Notes: generated by a model from the sequence alone, not told the origin. A stretch of 64,000 nt of DNA from Bacteroidaceae bacterium (GCA_017448825.1 JAFSKR010000027.1:1-64000), one strand, 5' to 3'; positions 51,993-63,665 are shown, counted from the first letter of the stretch. Program-made: numbers and translations.

Positions 51993-54404
51993 TTAGTAAA
52001 GATAAATCTTATAGTTCTTCACGCTGCCAGGAGCACCTTGTTCTGCACGTGGCAGGTATTCGAGGGCGGAGATTGTCTGCTCGCTGCCAAGGTCGATGAC
52101 CAGCAGGTGGGGCAGGGTGGCACCCTTTTCGGTTTGCCAGTAGGTGGACTCTTGCAAGTCATAGACTTTGTCACCCGTGTGGTTGCCGTTCTCCTCTTCG
52201 CTGTTGGCATACTTGGTGGTCCAAGGCTCACGAGAGATGCGCTTGCCGTCGGTGCCTTGCAGATAGATTTCGGCAATGGCCACGCGGTCATTCTCTTTCT
52301 GAGTGCTGAGGCATTCGATGGCGAGATAACGGCCCTTGGCTGGAGCGTTGAACTTGACGGTTTGCCAGCCATTGCCTCCGTTGAAGGCACCTGTGGCGGC
52401 AGGAGTGGCACTGTTGAGGTCGGGCTTGTCACCGATGTTGTTGTGCTTGTTGCTCTTTTCGAGTTGGAGCTTGTTCAGTTCTGGCACAGCCTGCCCCCAA
52501 ACCACTGCCTCCTTGGGACCCACGACATCGAGGACGATGATTTCGTTCTTGCCCTTCTTTAGCCAGCAGCCAGGCACGTAGAGCGTCTGCTGAGGACCAA
52601 TCGACCAGATGCGACCCAGAGCGTGACCGTTCACATAGACCTGTCCCTTGCCCCATGTCTCGAAGTTGAGGAAGGTGTCACCCACCTTGGTGAGATTGAA
52701 GTAGCCACGATGGTAACCGGGCTTGAAGAAGTCTGTGAGTTGGGCGGATTCCTGATAATTGCGTGTGACGGCGATGCCGGGGACAGAGCCTTTCATGTCA
52801 GGCAGTTTCTCATTGAACGACTTGACCATATCAAGTGATCCCTTGGCAATCTCGTAGTAGTCGGGAATGGCGACATTCGTCCAGTTCTTGGGTGTCAGCA
52901 CCATCTCCGCTTCGTCGGTCTCTGTGCTCAGGGTGACATTGCCGACGATGCCCTTGAAGTCCTTGATGGCACGTCCGAAGTTGATGCGCCCCATGCCCTC
53001 GACGATAATCGTGAGGTCGGCTCCCTTCTTCACGGCAGGAATGGTGAGCGACTTCTCGTTCTTCACACGGTCAATCTTTCCGATGTACTTTCCGTCGATG
53101 AACACCTGAGCAAAATCGTGGAACTCGCCTGTCAAGACACTCTCGGAGGAGATTTCCGGCAGTCGGGTGGAGTAAATCATCAAGCCCCAACCCATATTCA
53201 TCTCTTCGAACGTCTTTAATGCGCCTGTCTCTGCCTGTCCTTCTTTCATCGTCCCTGTCGCAGTCATGAGCGTGGCAAACTCCGTCAGTTCGAACTTCGG
53301 AATGGTGATGATGGGCATCGGAGCCTTGGGCACAGCAGGCAGTTTCTTGTCGCTGTACTTCTGCATCATCTCGCGCAGCTCGTAGTATTTCTCTGTGGCA
53401 TGACCGTATTCGTTGATGGGGGCATCGTAGTCGTAAGAGGTAACATCAGGCGCAAAGCCAGGAGAGTTGGCACCTGCCCAATGACCGAACGACGTGCCTC
53501 CGTGTGTCATATAAAGAGAGAAACTGATGCCCTTCGACAGCATCTCGTCCATTCCTTCCACCATGTCCTTGGCAGGACGGGTCTCATGACGGGCACCCCA
53601 CTTGTCGAACCAACCGCTCCAGAACTCGGAGCACATCTTGGGGGCGTTGGGACGCAGCTCGCCGAGGCGGCGGAACTGGTCGTTGATGTTGGCACCCGTA
53701 CCGAAGTTCATCGTCCACGTCAGGTCGTCGAGACCGTTCTTCTCGAAGTTGGAAGACCAGTCGCACTGGAAGAGCGCCAAGTCCTTGCCATAGATTCCAC
53801 GCAGACAGTCGCGAATTTCGCTGACATAAGGCTTGTCCTCTCCGTAGGAGCCGTATTCGTTTTCTACCTGCACCATGATGATGGGGCCGCCGTTCTGAAT
53901 GGTCAGACCAGCCAGTTGCTCACCCACCTTCTGCTCGAAAATCTTCACGCGTTCCATGAAGTAGGGGTCGCGCTCTCTGAGCTTGATGTCTTTCTTCTTC
54001 AGGAGCCACCAGGGCAGACCGCCCATCTCCCACTCGGCACACACGTAGGGGCCAGGACGCACGATGACGTACATTCCGTTCTTCTGTGCCAGACGGCAGA
54101 ACTCCGCCACGTCGTTGTTGCCCGTGAAGTCGAACTCGCCCTCACGCTGCTCATGGATGTTCCAGAAGATGTAGATGCACACGGTGTTCATGCCCAGTGC
54201 CTTGCACATCTTGATGCGGTGGTCCCAATAGGGTTTGGGAATACGGGGGTAGTGGATTTCAGCGGCCTTCACCACGAAAGGTTTGCCATTCAACAGGAAT
54301 GTGCCGTTTCCAGTCTCAAATGTTCCCTGTGCCGTCTGGGCACATGCTGGCGATGCCATCATCATGGCCACCACCAGCGAGAACCAACAGAAAAATTTTC
54401 TCAT
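51993..54404 (-). CDS. GH35 beta-galactosidase with C-terminal F5/8-type (CBM32) domain
   Basis: 803 residues with a signal peptide ending ACAQ. GH35 landmarks: EIHYPRIPKPYWDHRI, YIFWNIHE, VRPGPYVCAEWEMGGLPWWL, acid/base Glu in VQVENEYGSYG and nucleophile Glu in CSEFWSGWFDKWG. The LSKGISFSLYMTHGGTSFGHW motif supports the family. Beta-sandwich domains follow, and the last ~140 residues (WQTVKFNAPAKGRYLAIECL, LPHLLVIDLGSEQTISALEYLPR) are a discoidin/CBM32 module. Removes terminal beta-galactose, probably in the periplasm. Monocistronic, with its own promoter. Confidence 0.95.
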   Translation of the reverse strand: MRKFFCWFSLVVAMMMASPACAQTAQGTFETGNGTFLLNGKPFVVKAAEIHYPRIPKPYWDHRIKMCKALGMNTVCIYIFWNIHEQREGEFDFTGNNDVAEFCRLAQKNGMYVIVRPGPYVCAEWEMGGLPWWLLKKKDIKLRERDPYFMERVKIFEQKVGEQLAGLTIQNGGPIIMVQVENEYGSYGEDKPYVSEIRDCLRGIYGKDLALFQCDWSSNFEKNGLDDLTWTMNFGTGANINDQFRRLGELRPNAPKMCSEFWSGWFDKWGARHETRPAKDMVEGMDEMLSKGISFSLYMTHGGTSFGHWAGANSPGFAPDVTSYDYDAPINEYGHATEKYYELREMMQKYSDKKLPAVPKAPMPIITIPKFELTEFATLMTATGTMKEGQAETGALKTFEEMNMGWGLMIYSTRLPEISSESVLTGEFHDFAQVFIDGKYIGKIDRVKNEKSLTIPAVKKGADLTIIVEGMGRINFGRAIKDFKGIVGNVTLSTETDEAEMVLTPKNWTNVAIPDYYEIAKGSLDMVKSFNEKLPDMKGSVPGIAVTRNYQESAQLTDFFKPGYHRGYFNLTKVGDTFLNFETWGKGQVYVNGHALGRIWSIGPQQTLYVPGCWLKKGKNEIIVLDVVGPKEAVVWGQAVPELNKLQLEKSNKHNNIGDKPDLNSATPAATGAFNGGNGWQTVKFNAPAKGRYLAIECLSTQKENDRVAIAEIYLQGTDGKRISREPWTTKYANSEEENGNHTGDKVYDLQESTYWQTEKGATLPHLLVIDLGSEQTISALEYLPRAEQGAPGSVKNYKIYLY

Positions 54405-54438
54405 ACGTATATAAATAGGTTTAAGTTAGATGTTTTTA

Positions 54439-54470
54439 CAAAGGTAAAGGATATTGCAGATAAAACCAAA
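54439..54470 (-). promoter_or_regulatory. Promoter of the GH35 gene
   Basis: CAAAGGTA (54439-54446) reads TACCTTTG and CAAA (54467-54470) reads TTTG on the minus strand, 20 bp apart; the start codon is 35 bp downstream. Confidence 0.75.
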
Positions 54471-54559
54471 CAAATTCGTTTTTATTTTTGGAGAAGCAGG
54501 GTGATTCGTGTACCCAAAGCCTGTCAATGCCACTTTTTTTTCGTATTTTTAGCAGAATC

Positions 54560-54591
54560 TTTGTGTTTATACAAAAATTAACGTATCTTTG
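54560..54591 (+). promoter_or_regulatory. Promoter of the Na/Pi cotransporter gene
   Basis: TTTG (54560-54563) and TATCTTTG (54584-54591), spacing 20 bp, an excellent match to the Bacteroidetes consensus. Confidence 0.75.
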
Positions 54592-54625
54592 CCAACCGAA
54601 TCACTAACTAACACATTTCACCGCA

Positions 54626-56335
54626 ATGTCAATTTGGATTATTTTTAAGCTTCTGGGTTCGCTGGCGCTGCTTATGTTCGGTATGAAGGCCATGAGTGAA
54701 GCACTCCAGAAGATGGCTGGTCCACAGTTGCGCCACGTGCTGGGCGCGATGACCACCAACCGTTTCACAGGTGCCCTGACGGGTATGTTCGTAACCGCCG
54801 CCGTGCAGAGTTCTACAGCCACTACGCTGATGACCGTCTCGTTTGTCAATGCAGGTTTGCTCACGCTCGTGCAGGCGATTTCTGTTATTATGGGTGCCCA
54901 CATCGGTACCACTGTCACAGCGTGGATTATGTCGTTCGGCTTCTCGTTCAACATTGCCGACTTCGTTTACCCTGCTTTCTTTATCGGTATCATCCTCATC
55001 TACATGAAGAAACGCCGCATCATCGGTGATTTCCTTTTTGGTGTGTCGTTCCTCTTCTTGGGTCTGAGCACCTTGAAGGAGACAGGTTTCAATCTGGTGA
55101 ACGACCCTGTGGCAGGTGAAGCCATTGCCAATTTCTTCTCGAACTTCAATGAGCCGACTTTCCTCAATTCGTGCCTCTTCTTGCTGATGGGTACCGTGCT
55201 GACCCTCTGTGTGCAGTCATCCGCAGCCATCATGGCCATCACCATGATGCTCTGTTCTACGGGTGTGCTTCATATTGATCAAGGCATCATGCTTGTGTTG
55301 GGCGAAAACATCGGTACTACCATCACCTCCAACATCGTTGCCATGAGTGCTAATGTGCAGGCACGCCGTGCGGCATTTGCCCACATGAGCATTAACGTGA
55401 TAGGTGTGATTTGGGTGCTCATTGTGCTCAAACCTTTCTATAGTGCCGTGTGCCACATGACAGGTTTCGACCCTTCCATGTCGTCGTCAGCCCCTGGATT
55501 TGCACTGAAGGCTTCTATGGTGCTCGCCACCTTCCACTCTGCCTTCAACGTCAGCAACACCCTTCTGCAAATCTGGTTTATTCCCTACATCGAGAAGTTC
55601 GTCTGCTGGGTCATCAAGCCGAAGAAGCAGGACGAGGAGGAGGACTTCCGTTTGCACTTTATCACTTCTGGTATTATGAAGACTCCCGAACTCTCTGTGC
55701 TTGAAGCTCACAAGGAGATTCAGTCATTTGCTGATCGTATGCAACGTATGTTTGGCATGGTACGTGATTTGCTTACAGAGAAAGATGAGAAGGCATTCTC
55801 CAAGTTGTTCTCACGTATTGAGAAGTATGAGAGCATCAGCGACAATATGGAATTAGAAATTGCCAAATATCTTGACCAAGTCAGCGATGCTCATCTTTCC
55901 GATGATACGAAAGCCAAGATTCGTGCCATGCTTCGTGAAATCTCCGAACTGGAGAGTATTGGTGACTCCTGCTATAATTTGGCTCGCACCATCAATCGCA
56001 AGTTCAATGGCAAGACAGACCATTTCGATGAGCAGCAGTATGACCATATCCACCAGATGATGGATCTCACAGAGTCTGCCCTCACACAAATGAATCGCTT
56101 GATGTCTGGTCGAAAGGAGTCGTTCGATGTCAACCGTACTTTCAACATCGAGAACGAAATTAACAACTACCGTAATCAGCTCAAGGCGCAGAACATAGTT
56201 GATATCAATAACCACAAATACACTTACGCAGTCGGTACCATTTATATGGATTTGGTCAACGAGTGTGAGAAACTGGGTGACTACGTGGTTAATGTGGTTG
56301 AAGCTCGTATGGGTACACGCCAACGTGTAGCGTAA
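54626..56335 (+). CDS. Na+/phosphate cotransporter (NptA/PNaS family) with PhoU-like tail
   Basis: 569 residues. The N-terminal ~330 residues hold the two inverted PNaS repeats, each with the QSSTA/QSSAA signature (AAVQSSTATTLMTVSFVNAG and CVQSSAAIMAITMML) and the GANIGTT-like motifs GAHIGTTVTA and GENIGTTITSN. Eight or so membrane helices are expected. Residues ~350-560 form a soluble helical PhoU-like domain that may gate transport. Takes up phosphate with sodium, or exports it. A strong terminator follows. Confidence 0.94.
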   Translation: MSIWIIFKLLGSLALLMFGMKAMSEALQKMAGPQLRHVLGAMTTNRFTGALTGMFVTAAVQSSTATTLMTVSFVNAGLLTLVQAISVIMGAHIGTTVTAWIMSFGFSFNIADFVYPAFFIGIILIYMKKRRIIGDFLFGVSFLFLGLSTLKETGFNLVNDPVAGEAIANFFSNFNEPTFLNSCLFLLMGTVLTLCVQSSAAIMAITMMLCSTGVLHIDQGIMLVLGENIGTTITSNIVAMSANVQARRAAFAHMSINVIGVIWVLIVLKPFYSAVCHMTGFDPSMSSSAPGFALKASMVLATFHSAFNVSNTLLQIWFIPYIEKFVCWVIKPKKQDEEEDFRLHFITSGIMKTPELSVLEAHKEIQSFADRMQRMFGMVRDLLTEKDEKAFSKLFSRIEKYESISDNMELEIAKYLDQVSDAHLSDDTKAKIRAMLREISELESIGDSCYNLARTINRKFNGKTDHFDEQQYDHIHQMMDLTESALTQMNRLMSGRKESFDVNRTFNIENEINNYRNQLKAQNIVDINNHKYTYAVGTIYMDLVNECEKLGDYVVNVVEARMGTRQRVA

Positions 56336-56368
56336 ACCAACTCCAAACGATGTCCTTGGCATCGATTA

Positions 56369-56414
56369 ACAGACCTCCCCGACATTGGCATACCGATGTC
56401 GGGGAGGTCTGTTT
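56369..56414 (+). terminator. Terminator after the Na/Pi cotransporter gene
   Basis: ACAGACCTCCCCGACAT (56370-) pairs perfectly over 17 bp with ATGTCGGGGAGGTCTGT (to 56412), loop TGGCATACCG, followed by TTTATAGG. Confidence 0.92.
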
Positions 56415-56470
56415 TATAGGATGTCGGCTCATTTTGTTCTGAAACATCCTCATAGTTTTATGGGTTGATG

Positions 56471-57394
56471 CTATTTTTTAGCCTCTTCCAAGAAAAAGTC
56501 GGTCATCTTCTTAAAGGTGTCTTCGTTAAAGGTGATAGGACCATGCTGACCGTTGGGCACGCTGATGAATTCTTTGAGGCAGCCAACTTTCTTCAGCTCT
56601 TCGGAGAAATAGACACCTTGGCAATGAGGAACGACATTGTCTGCATCTCCATGGAAGACCAAGAAACGTGGGCAAGTACTGGTCACGTAGGTGATGGGGC
56701 TGACAAGTGCCACCATAGCGGGCATATCGGCTGGTGCACCACCGATGAGGGCTGCTTCTGGAGAATTGGCATCTTTCACCGTTTCGCAGTTCTCCATGCG
56801 TGCCATGTCAACGGGGCCGAACCAATCGACCACGGCATTGACAGCACTGCTGAACTCCTCGTTGCCGCCCACTGTTCCTTCGAGGTCAATCGTTGTCTGG
56901 CCTACGGTGCGACTGTGCATATTGTTGGTCACGCCAGCCATAGAGGACAGATGACCGCCTGACGAGAAGCCTGTGATACCGATGAAGGAAATGTCGAGTT
57001 TATACTTGTCGGCATTAGCACGGAGGAAACGGATGGCACCCTTCACATCTTGAATCTGTGCAGGGAATTTGGCATCACCGCTTGAGCGGTGGTTGATGCA
57101 TACGACGGCAAAACCCGCATCGGTCAGCGGTTTGCCTATCGACATATAGGTCATGCCTTTCATGTTGTTGGAGAACCATGCGCTGCCATAGATGGCTACG
57201 ATGACTTTGTATTTCTCTTGATTGGTCTTGGGCAGATAGATGTCCAAACGGTGTGCCTCCAAGTCATCGCCTGCATAGTTGATGTCCTTGAAGTCTGGTG
57301 TTACTCCGGGCTGACCGAAGCCAAACCCTTGAGGCTGTGCCCATGTGATGAGTGTGAAACACAGGGTGACAATAGATAAAGCAGTTTTTTTCAT
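56471..57394 (-). CDS. Secreted alpha/beta-hydrolase esterase (BD-FAE/acetylesterase-like)
   Basis: 307 residues with a signal peptide (CFTLITWAQ). The oxyanion strand is VIVAIYGSAWF, where relatives have HGGG; VCINHRSSGDAKFPAQ leads to the nucleophile in GITGFSSGGHLSSM. The acid Asp is in VFHGDADNVVP and the His in PNGQHGPITF. Such enzymes deacylate xylan or small esters. It follows the GH13 gene by 21 bp, so a fabD-GH13-esterase transcript is likely. Confidence 0.9.
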   Translation of the reverse strand: MKKTALSIVTLCFTLITWAQPQGFGFGQPGVTPDFKDINYAGDDLEAHRLDIYLPKTNQEKYKVIVAIYGSAWFSNNMKGMTYMSIGKPLTDAGFAVVCINHRSSGDAKFPAQIQDVKGAIRFLRANADKYKLDISFIGITGFSSGGHLSSMAGVTNNMHSRTVGQTTIDLEGTVGGNEEFSSAVNAVVDWFGPVDMARMENCETVKDANSPEAALIGGAPADMPAMVALVSPITYVTSTCPRFLVFHGDADNVVPHCQGVYFSEELKKVGCLKEFISVPNGQHGPITFNEDTFKKMTDFFLEEAKK

Positions 57395-57415
57395 GTTGTA
57401 CTGATTTAGATGTTT

Positions 57416-59104
57416 CTATAATTTGAATTTTAACACCTTGCCACCATTAGCAGGCATTTCAATGTAGAGAGTGCCATCGGGTATGAGGGCTTTTTTCTCT
57501 TTCTTGCCTGTGAGGAGGTCTTTACATTCATGTTCCTCTTTGCTGACAGGGATATCGAGACAATCGAATGCATGGGCAGGAATCTTCACCCACGAACGGG
57601 CTGGTTGGTCATCAAAGTTGGCGATGACGAGTATCAGTTCTTTGCCGCTTTTGCGGAGGAAGGCATACTGACGGTGCTCGTTCATGCCTTCGTCATAATT
57701 GACGTACATGATGTCGAAGAAGCTGCCTTCTCGGATTGCTTTTTCGGTATTGCAGAGGTTCAGCACCTTGGTGTAATACTTCTGCAAATCCTTCTCTTCT
57801 TTTGAGAGTAGGGTGCCGTCGAACTTGTTGTTGTTTCGCCAACGACGGATGAGGTCTATGGTCCAATAGTCAAAGATGGTTGTTCTTCCGTCCTGTCCGC
57901 TGAACCCTTCCGAGTACATACCTTGCTCACCCAACTCTTGGCCAAAATAAATCATCATCGGGTTCGTGTTCATCAATGCACTGACGAGCAAGGCAGGTTT
58001 GCCCTTCTCGGCTTTGCCGGCAAAGAACTTAGAGGCGATGCGCTGTTCGTCGTGGTTTTCGAGGAAGTTGAGCATATGACCATGAATATCATCCACGCTC
58101 ATCCATGAACCCGTGATGCTGGTGGCGGTGTTGCCGTCCACTACGGAACGGATGGTGTCGTATAGTCCCACTTTGTCATAGAGGTAGTCGAAGCGTCCGC
58201 GATAGATGTAGTTGCGATATTCGTGTGGGTTATACACCTCGGCAATGAAGATGATGTTGGGGTGCTTTGCCTTGATTTGCGGTATGACCCATCCCCAGAA
58301 ATCGCAAGGCACCATCTCTGCCATGTCGCATCGGAAACCGTCAACGCCCTTGTTTGCCCAGAAGAGAAGGATGTCACGCATCTTCAACCATGTGTTGGGG
58401 GTGGAGGGGCAGAAGATGAGTTGGTTGCATCCTTGATAGTCAACTCCGTAGTTGAGTTTGACTGTCTCGTACCAGTCATTTTGACTCACCCAAGGCGAGA
58501 AGCAGTCGTTGCCCGTCACCTTGGCAGGTGATTCCACGTAGTCACCCATCTCTTCATCATGCAGTGAGAAGTTGGGTGAGAACTGGGTTCCTGGCAGGTA
58601 GTAAAAGTTGTTATAGGGGTCGAACGAAAGAGTGTTGTCATCCTCTTCACCGAGGTCTTTCACCCCTTCTGGCTTGGCATCCGAATGATACTGACGAGCC
58701 ACGTGGTTGGGTACAAAGTCAATAATCATTTTCAGTTCTGCCTTGTGTGTACGCATGACGAGGTTTTCGAACTCTTTCATGCGCTCGGGTACTCTGACGG
58801 CAAGGTCGGGGTCGATGTCGTAGTAGTCTTTGATAGCATAGGGGCTTCCCGCTATGCCTTTCACCACAGATGGGTGGTCCCGTTGGATGCCATACTGCGA
58901 GTAGTCTGCCTTGGTGGCGTGTTCGATAAGGCCCGTGTACCAGATGTGGGTAACACCCAACTTCTTGATTTCGGCAAGGGCAGCACCTGTGAAGTCTGCC
59001 ATCTTGCCACACCCATTCTCCTTTTTAGTGCCGTTGCTAACGTTTTTGTTAGCATTGGCACCAAAAAGGCGAGTGAATACTTGGTAAATGATGAGTTTTT
59101 CCAT
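57416..59104 (-). CDS. GH13 alpha-amylase family enzyme
   Basis: 562 residues without a signal peptide, so cytoplasmic. GH13 regions: I DFVPNHVARQ, II GFRCDMAEM (nucleophile Asp), III FIAEVYNP (acid/base Glu) and IV FLENHDEQRI. The N-terminus MEKLIIYQVFTRLFG and a long loop between strands 3 and 4 are typical of the Bacteroidetes intracellular subfamily. The C-terminal beta domain ends EMPANGGKVLKFKL. Acts on alpha-1,4-glucans or maltodextrins. Six bp downstream of fabD. Confidence 0.93.
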   Translation of the reverse strand: MEKLIIYQVFTRLFGANANKNVSNGTKKENGCGKMADFTGAALAEIKKLGVTHIWYTGLIEHATKADYSQYGIQRDHPSVVKGIAGSPYAIKDYYDIDPDLAVRVPERMKEFENLVMRTHKAELKMIIDFVPNHVARQYHSDAKPEGVKDLGEEDDNTLSFDPYNNFYYLPGTQFSPNFSLHDEEMGDYVESPAKVTGNDCFSPWVSQNDWYETVKLNYGVDYQGCNQLIFCPSTPNTWLKMRDILLFWANKGVDGFRCDMAEMVPCDFWGWVIPQIKAKHPNIIFIAEVYNPHEYRNYIYRGRFDYLYDKVGLYDTIRSVVDGNTATSITGSWMSVDDIHGHMLNFLENHDEQRIASKFFAGKAEKGKPALLVSALMNTNPMMIYFGQELGEQGMYSEGFSGQDGRTTIFDYWTIDLIRRWRNNNKFDGTLLSKEEKDLQKYYTKVLNLCNTEKAIREGSFFDIMYVNYDEGMNEHRQYAFLRKSGKELILVIANFDDQPARSWVKIPAHAFDCLDIPVSKEEHECKDLLTGKKEKKALIPDGTLYIEMPANGGKVLKFKL

Positions 59105-59110
59105 ATCCCA

Positions 59111-59998
59111 CTAAGCAATGCCGTGGGCTGTTACGTTCCGGTCAATCTTGGCAATCATGCCTTGGAGTGCTTTGCCAGGGCCACACTCAGTGAAGTCAGT
59201 GGCACCCGCTGCAATCATTGCCTGTACTTCGTATGTCCACTTCACAGGAGCCGTGAGCTGAGCGATGAGGTTCTGCTTGATTTCTTCCGGGTTGGTGTGT
59301 GCCTGAGCATCTACATTCTGATAAACTGGGCACTTGGGAGTGGAGAACGTTGTGGTCTCGATGGCTGCCTGCAGCTCGTCCTTGGCTGGCTGCATGAGAG
59401 GGGAGTGGAACGCACCGCCCACAGGGAGTGGGAGCGCACGCTTGGCACCAGCTGCCTTCATGGCCTCGCAAGCCTCGTTCACAGCCTCGATGTTGCCAGA
59501 GATGACCAATTGGCCGGGGTTGTTATAGTTTGCTGGCACTACAATATGACCGGGTTTTGAGATGGAAGCACAAATCTCCTCAATTTTGGCGTCATCGAGA
59601 CCGATGATGGCTGCCATAGTGGAAGGAGCAGCTTCGCAAGCCTTCTGCATGGCCTGGGCACGCTGAGAAACAAGCTTCAGACCATCTTCGAAAGAGAGGG
59701 CACCGGCAGCAACGAGGGCTGAGAACTCACCGAGCGAGTGACCGCCCACCATGTCTGCATCGAAGGCATCGCCGAGACAGATGGCTGAAATGACAGAGTG
59801 GAGGAATACAGCGGGCTGGGTTACCTTGGTTTGCTTCAGTTCTTCGGCTGTGCCTTCAAACATGATTTTGGTAATCTCGAAGCCGAGAATCTCGTTGGCT
59901 TTGTCGAAAAGTTCTTTTGCTACAGGATTTGACTCATAAAGGTCTTTGCCCATTCCCGAGAACTGAGCACCCTGACCAGGGAAAACAAATGCTTTCAT
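59111..59998 (-). CDS. fabD: Malonyl-CoA:ACP transacylase
   Basis: 295 residues from ATG 59998 (MKAFVFPGQGAQ); the upstream ATG at 60025 would add nine residues overlapping a terminator-like hairpin region. Signature motifs: FPGQGAQFSGMG, QPAVFLHSV, the nucleophile Ser in GGHSLGEFSAL, RAQAMQ (substrate Arg) and the catalytic His in GGAFHSPLM. Loads malonyl units on ACP for fatty acid synthesis. It lies after rplT across a hairpin and 6 bp before the GH13 gene. Confidence 0.96.
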   Translation of the reverse strand: MKAFVFPGQGAQFSGMGKDLYESNPVAKELFDKANEILGFEITKIMFEGTAEELKQTKVTQPAVFLHSVISAICLGDAFDADMVGGHSLGEFSALVAAGALSFEDGLKLVSQRAQAMQKACEAAPSTMAAIIGLDDAKIEEICASISKPGHIVVPANYNNPGQLVISGNIEAVNEACEAMKAAGAKRALPLPVGGAFHSPLMQPAKDELQAAIETTTFSTPKCPVYQNVDAQAHTNPEEIKQNLIAQLTAPVKWTYEVQAMIAAGATDFTECGPGKALQGMIAKIDRNVTAHGIA

Positions 59999-60017
59999 GT
60001 CTTTTGATTTTAATGAT

Positions 60018-60056
60018 AAAAGCACCTTCCTCCCATGAGAAGAAAGATGCTTTATT
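60018..60056 (-). terminator. Hairpin between rplT and fabD (terminator or attenuator)
   Basis: On the minus strand AAAGCATCTTTCTTC pairs with GGAGGAAGGTGCTTT along 15 bp if G-U wobbles are allowed, loop TCATG-sized, followed by TTATC. It lies 19 bp after the rplT stop. No promoter box is visible between it and fabD, so partial read-through into fabD is likely. Confidence 0.65.
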
Positions 60057-60074
60057 TGAATAACTAATGTTGAT

Positions 60075-60419
60075 TTACTTTACCTTCTCAACGATAGCCT
60101 TGAATGCCTCTGCATTGTGTACGGCGAGGTAAGCAAGTGTCTTACGGTTGAGGTCGATACCAGCCTTGTGGAGAGCACCGATGAACTGAGAGTAAGACAT
60201 ACCCTCGGCACGGGCAGCAGCGTTGATACGCTGAATCCAGAGAGCACGGAACTCACGCTTCTTGCGACGACGGTCGGCAAATGCGTAGGTGAGGCCTTTC
60301 TCGTAGGCATTTTTAGCAACGGTCCAGACGTTCTTGCGAGCACCAAACTGACCTTTTACGCGCTTCAAAATCTTCTTGCGGCGAGCGCGTGATGCAACAT
60401 GATTTACTGATCTTGGCAT
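60075..60419 (-). CDS. rplT: 50S ribosomal protein L20
   Basis: 114 residues: basic N-terminal arm ([20 protein letters not shown]), [33 protein letters not shown] and the globular domain ending near [19 protein letters not shown]. Full length. Needed for early 23S assembly. L20 also represses its own operon in several bacteria. Downstream of rpmI by 162 bp, a long gap for this cluster. Confidence 0.98.
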   Translation of the reverse strand: MPRSVNHVASRARRKKILKRVKGQFGARKNVWTVAKNAYEKGLTYAFADRRRKKREFRALWIQRINAAARAEGMSYSQFIGALHKAGIDLNRKTLAYLAVHNAEAFKAIVEKVK

Positions 60420-60529
60420 AATTTTGTTTGCTTTTTGAATGTTAGCGACGTTTCTTGACGTTCTTTTTTGTGGCTAACAATTCGATTAAACTTTTGAGTT
60501 GATTTCTTACTGTTTTTGTTCTCTCGAAC

Positions 60530-60567
60530 TTGTGGTGTGCGTCTTTATTCAAAAGGATTCACCACAA
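60530..60567 (-). promoter_or_regulatory. Inverted repeat in the rpmI-rplT gap
   Basis: TTGTGGTG (60530-60537) and CACCACAA (60560-60567) form a perfect 8-bp stem with a 22-nt loop in the 162-bp gap between rpmI and rplT. L20 autoregulatory sites occur in this operon in other bacteria, but not necessarily at this position; the link is speculative. Confidence 0.35.
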
Positions 60568-60581
60568 AAGGGGAAAGATGT

Positions 60582-60779
60582 TTAACGGAGACAGAGTTGC
60601 TCACGAACCTGCTTGCGATTTGCTTTTACGACAATCGTGCTGTGGTCGAGGTTTCTCTTCTGTTTCTTGGTCTTCTTCGTCAGGATGTGACTGTGATAAG
60701 CGTGCTGACGCTTAATCTTTCCTGTTGCAGTAAGTTTGAAACGCTTCTTTGCAGCGCCCTTAGTTTTTACTTTTGGCAT
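60582..60779 (-). CDS. rpmI: 50S ribosomal protein L35
   Basis: 65 residues: [30 protein letters not shown] matches L35 fully, with a basic tail. Follows infC by 93 bp and precedes rplT. Confidence 0.97.
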   Translation of the reverse strand: MPKVKTKGAAKKRFKLTATGKIKRQHAYHSHILTKKTKKQKRNLDHSTIVVKANRKQVREQLCLR

Positions 60780-60872
60780 TTTTTTGTAGTTTTAATTATT
60801 TATTAATAATGTGTGGCAACGCATATACCAAGGCGTTACGCACTTCTTCTTTCTTGTTTCAAGTCCTCTATG

Positions 60873-61553
60873 TTATTCTTCCTCTGTAGCTTTGGCAGCC
60901 AGCTTTTCAGCCAGTCCTGCGAAAGGACTGTTGGGGTTGGGGCCTGCTTCTTCTTTAGCCTTGGCATCCGCTTTTGCCTGTGCTTCGGCTGCTTCGTTGT
61001 CGCGCCGCTGTTGGCTTTTCTTCGGAGCACCTGCTTTCTTCGGAGTCAACGTGAGGAACATCTTTTTGCCTTCGAGCGATGGCATGCTTTCCACTTTGGC
61101 CAACTCTTCGAGGTCGTTGGCAAAACGGAGCAACAGCACCTCACCTTGTTCCTTGAAGACGATGGAACGTCCCTTGAAGAACACGTATGCTTTCACCTTG
61201 TTGCCGTCGGTCAGGAACTCCTGAGCGTGCTTCAATTTGAATGCATAGTCAGCCTCACCTGTCTGAGGACCGAAGCGAATTTCCTTCACTTCCACCTTCA
61301 CCTGCTTGGCTTTCAGTTCCTTCGCCTTCTTCTTCTGCTGATAGAGGAACTTGGAGTAGTCGATGAGCCGACATACCGGAGGTTGAGCGTTAGGAGAAAT
61401 TTCTACGAGATCTACTCCATTGTCTTCTGCAAGACGTAGGGCATCACGGGTTGGCATGACGGTGGATTCCACACCTTCGCCTACTATTCTCACTTCGTGT
61501 ACACGAATCTGTTCGTTGACCCTGTACTGCTGTTTTTTGTTGTCACCTTTCAT
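60873..61553 (-). CDS. infC: Translation initiation factor IF-3 with C-terminal extension
   Basis: 226 residues; usual IF-3 is ~180. The N-domain reads [17 protein letters not shown] and [31 protein letters not shown]; the C-domain [25 protein letters not shown] and FLTLTPKK. The last ~45 residues are a charged Ala/Lys/Glu-rich tail ([31 protein letters not shown]), common in Bacteroidetes IF-3. It starts with ATG rather than the AUU of enteric bacteria. Follows thrS by 69 bp; a -7 box lies at 61618-61625. Confidence 0.97.
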   Translation of the reverse strand: MKGDNKKQQYRVNEQIRVHEVRIVGEGVESTVMPTRDALRLAEDNGVDLVEISPNAQPPVCRLIDYSKFLYQQKKKAKELKAKQVKVEVKEIRFGPQTGEADYAFKLKHAQEFLTDGNKVKAYVFFKGRSIVFKEQGEVLLLRFANDLEELAKVESMPSLEGKKMFLTLTPKKAGAPKKSQQRRDNEAAEAQAKADAKAKEEAGPNPNSPFAGLAEKLAAKATEEE

Positions 61554-61617
61554 TCGGTTGGCTTTGTCCTTCGGTATGTTTTGAGTTAAGTTTTTGTTTT
61601 TTATTGAATTTCGGCTG

Positions 61618-61622
61618 CAAAG

Positions 61623-61625
<3 letters not shown>
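61618..61625 (-). promoter_or_regulatory. Possible internal infC -7 box
   Basis: CAAAGTTA reads TAACTTTG on the minus strand, overlapping the thrS stop codon and 64 bp before infC. It may let the ribosomal genes be expressed apart from thrS. Confidence 0.5.
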
Positions 61626-63566
<1,941 letters not shown>

Positions 63567-63631
63567 TTGTATATTTACAATTTTGTTTGTCTTTCACCAT
63601 TTCAGCACGTTCGCAACCACACAAAAGCTTG

Positions 63632-63665
63632 CAAATTTAGCACTAAAAATCCGTTTAACAACAAA
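63632..63665 (-). promoter_or_regulatory. Promoter of the thrS-infC-rpmI-rplT cluster
   Basis: CAAATTTA (63632-63639) reads TAAATTTG on the minus strand and CAAA (63662-63665) reads TTTG, spacing 22 bp. The leader to thrS is ~65 nt. Confidence 0.65.

Noticed and set aside
53400..54581. 393-codon plus-strand ORF opposite the GH35 gene
   Set aside because: Antisense shadow; it also crosses the mapped promoter elements of the GH35 gene.
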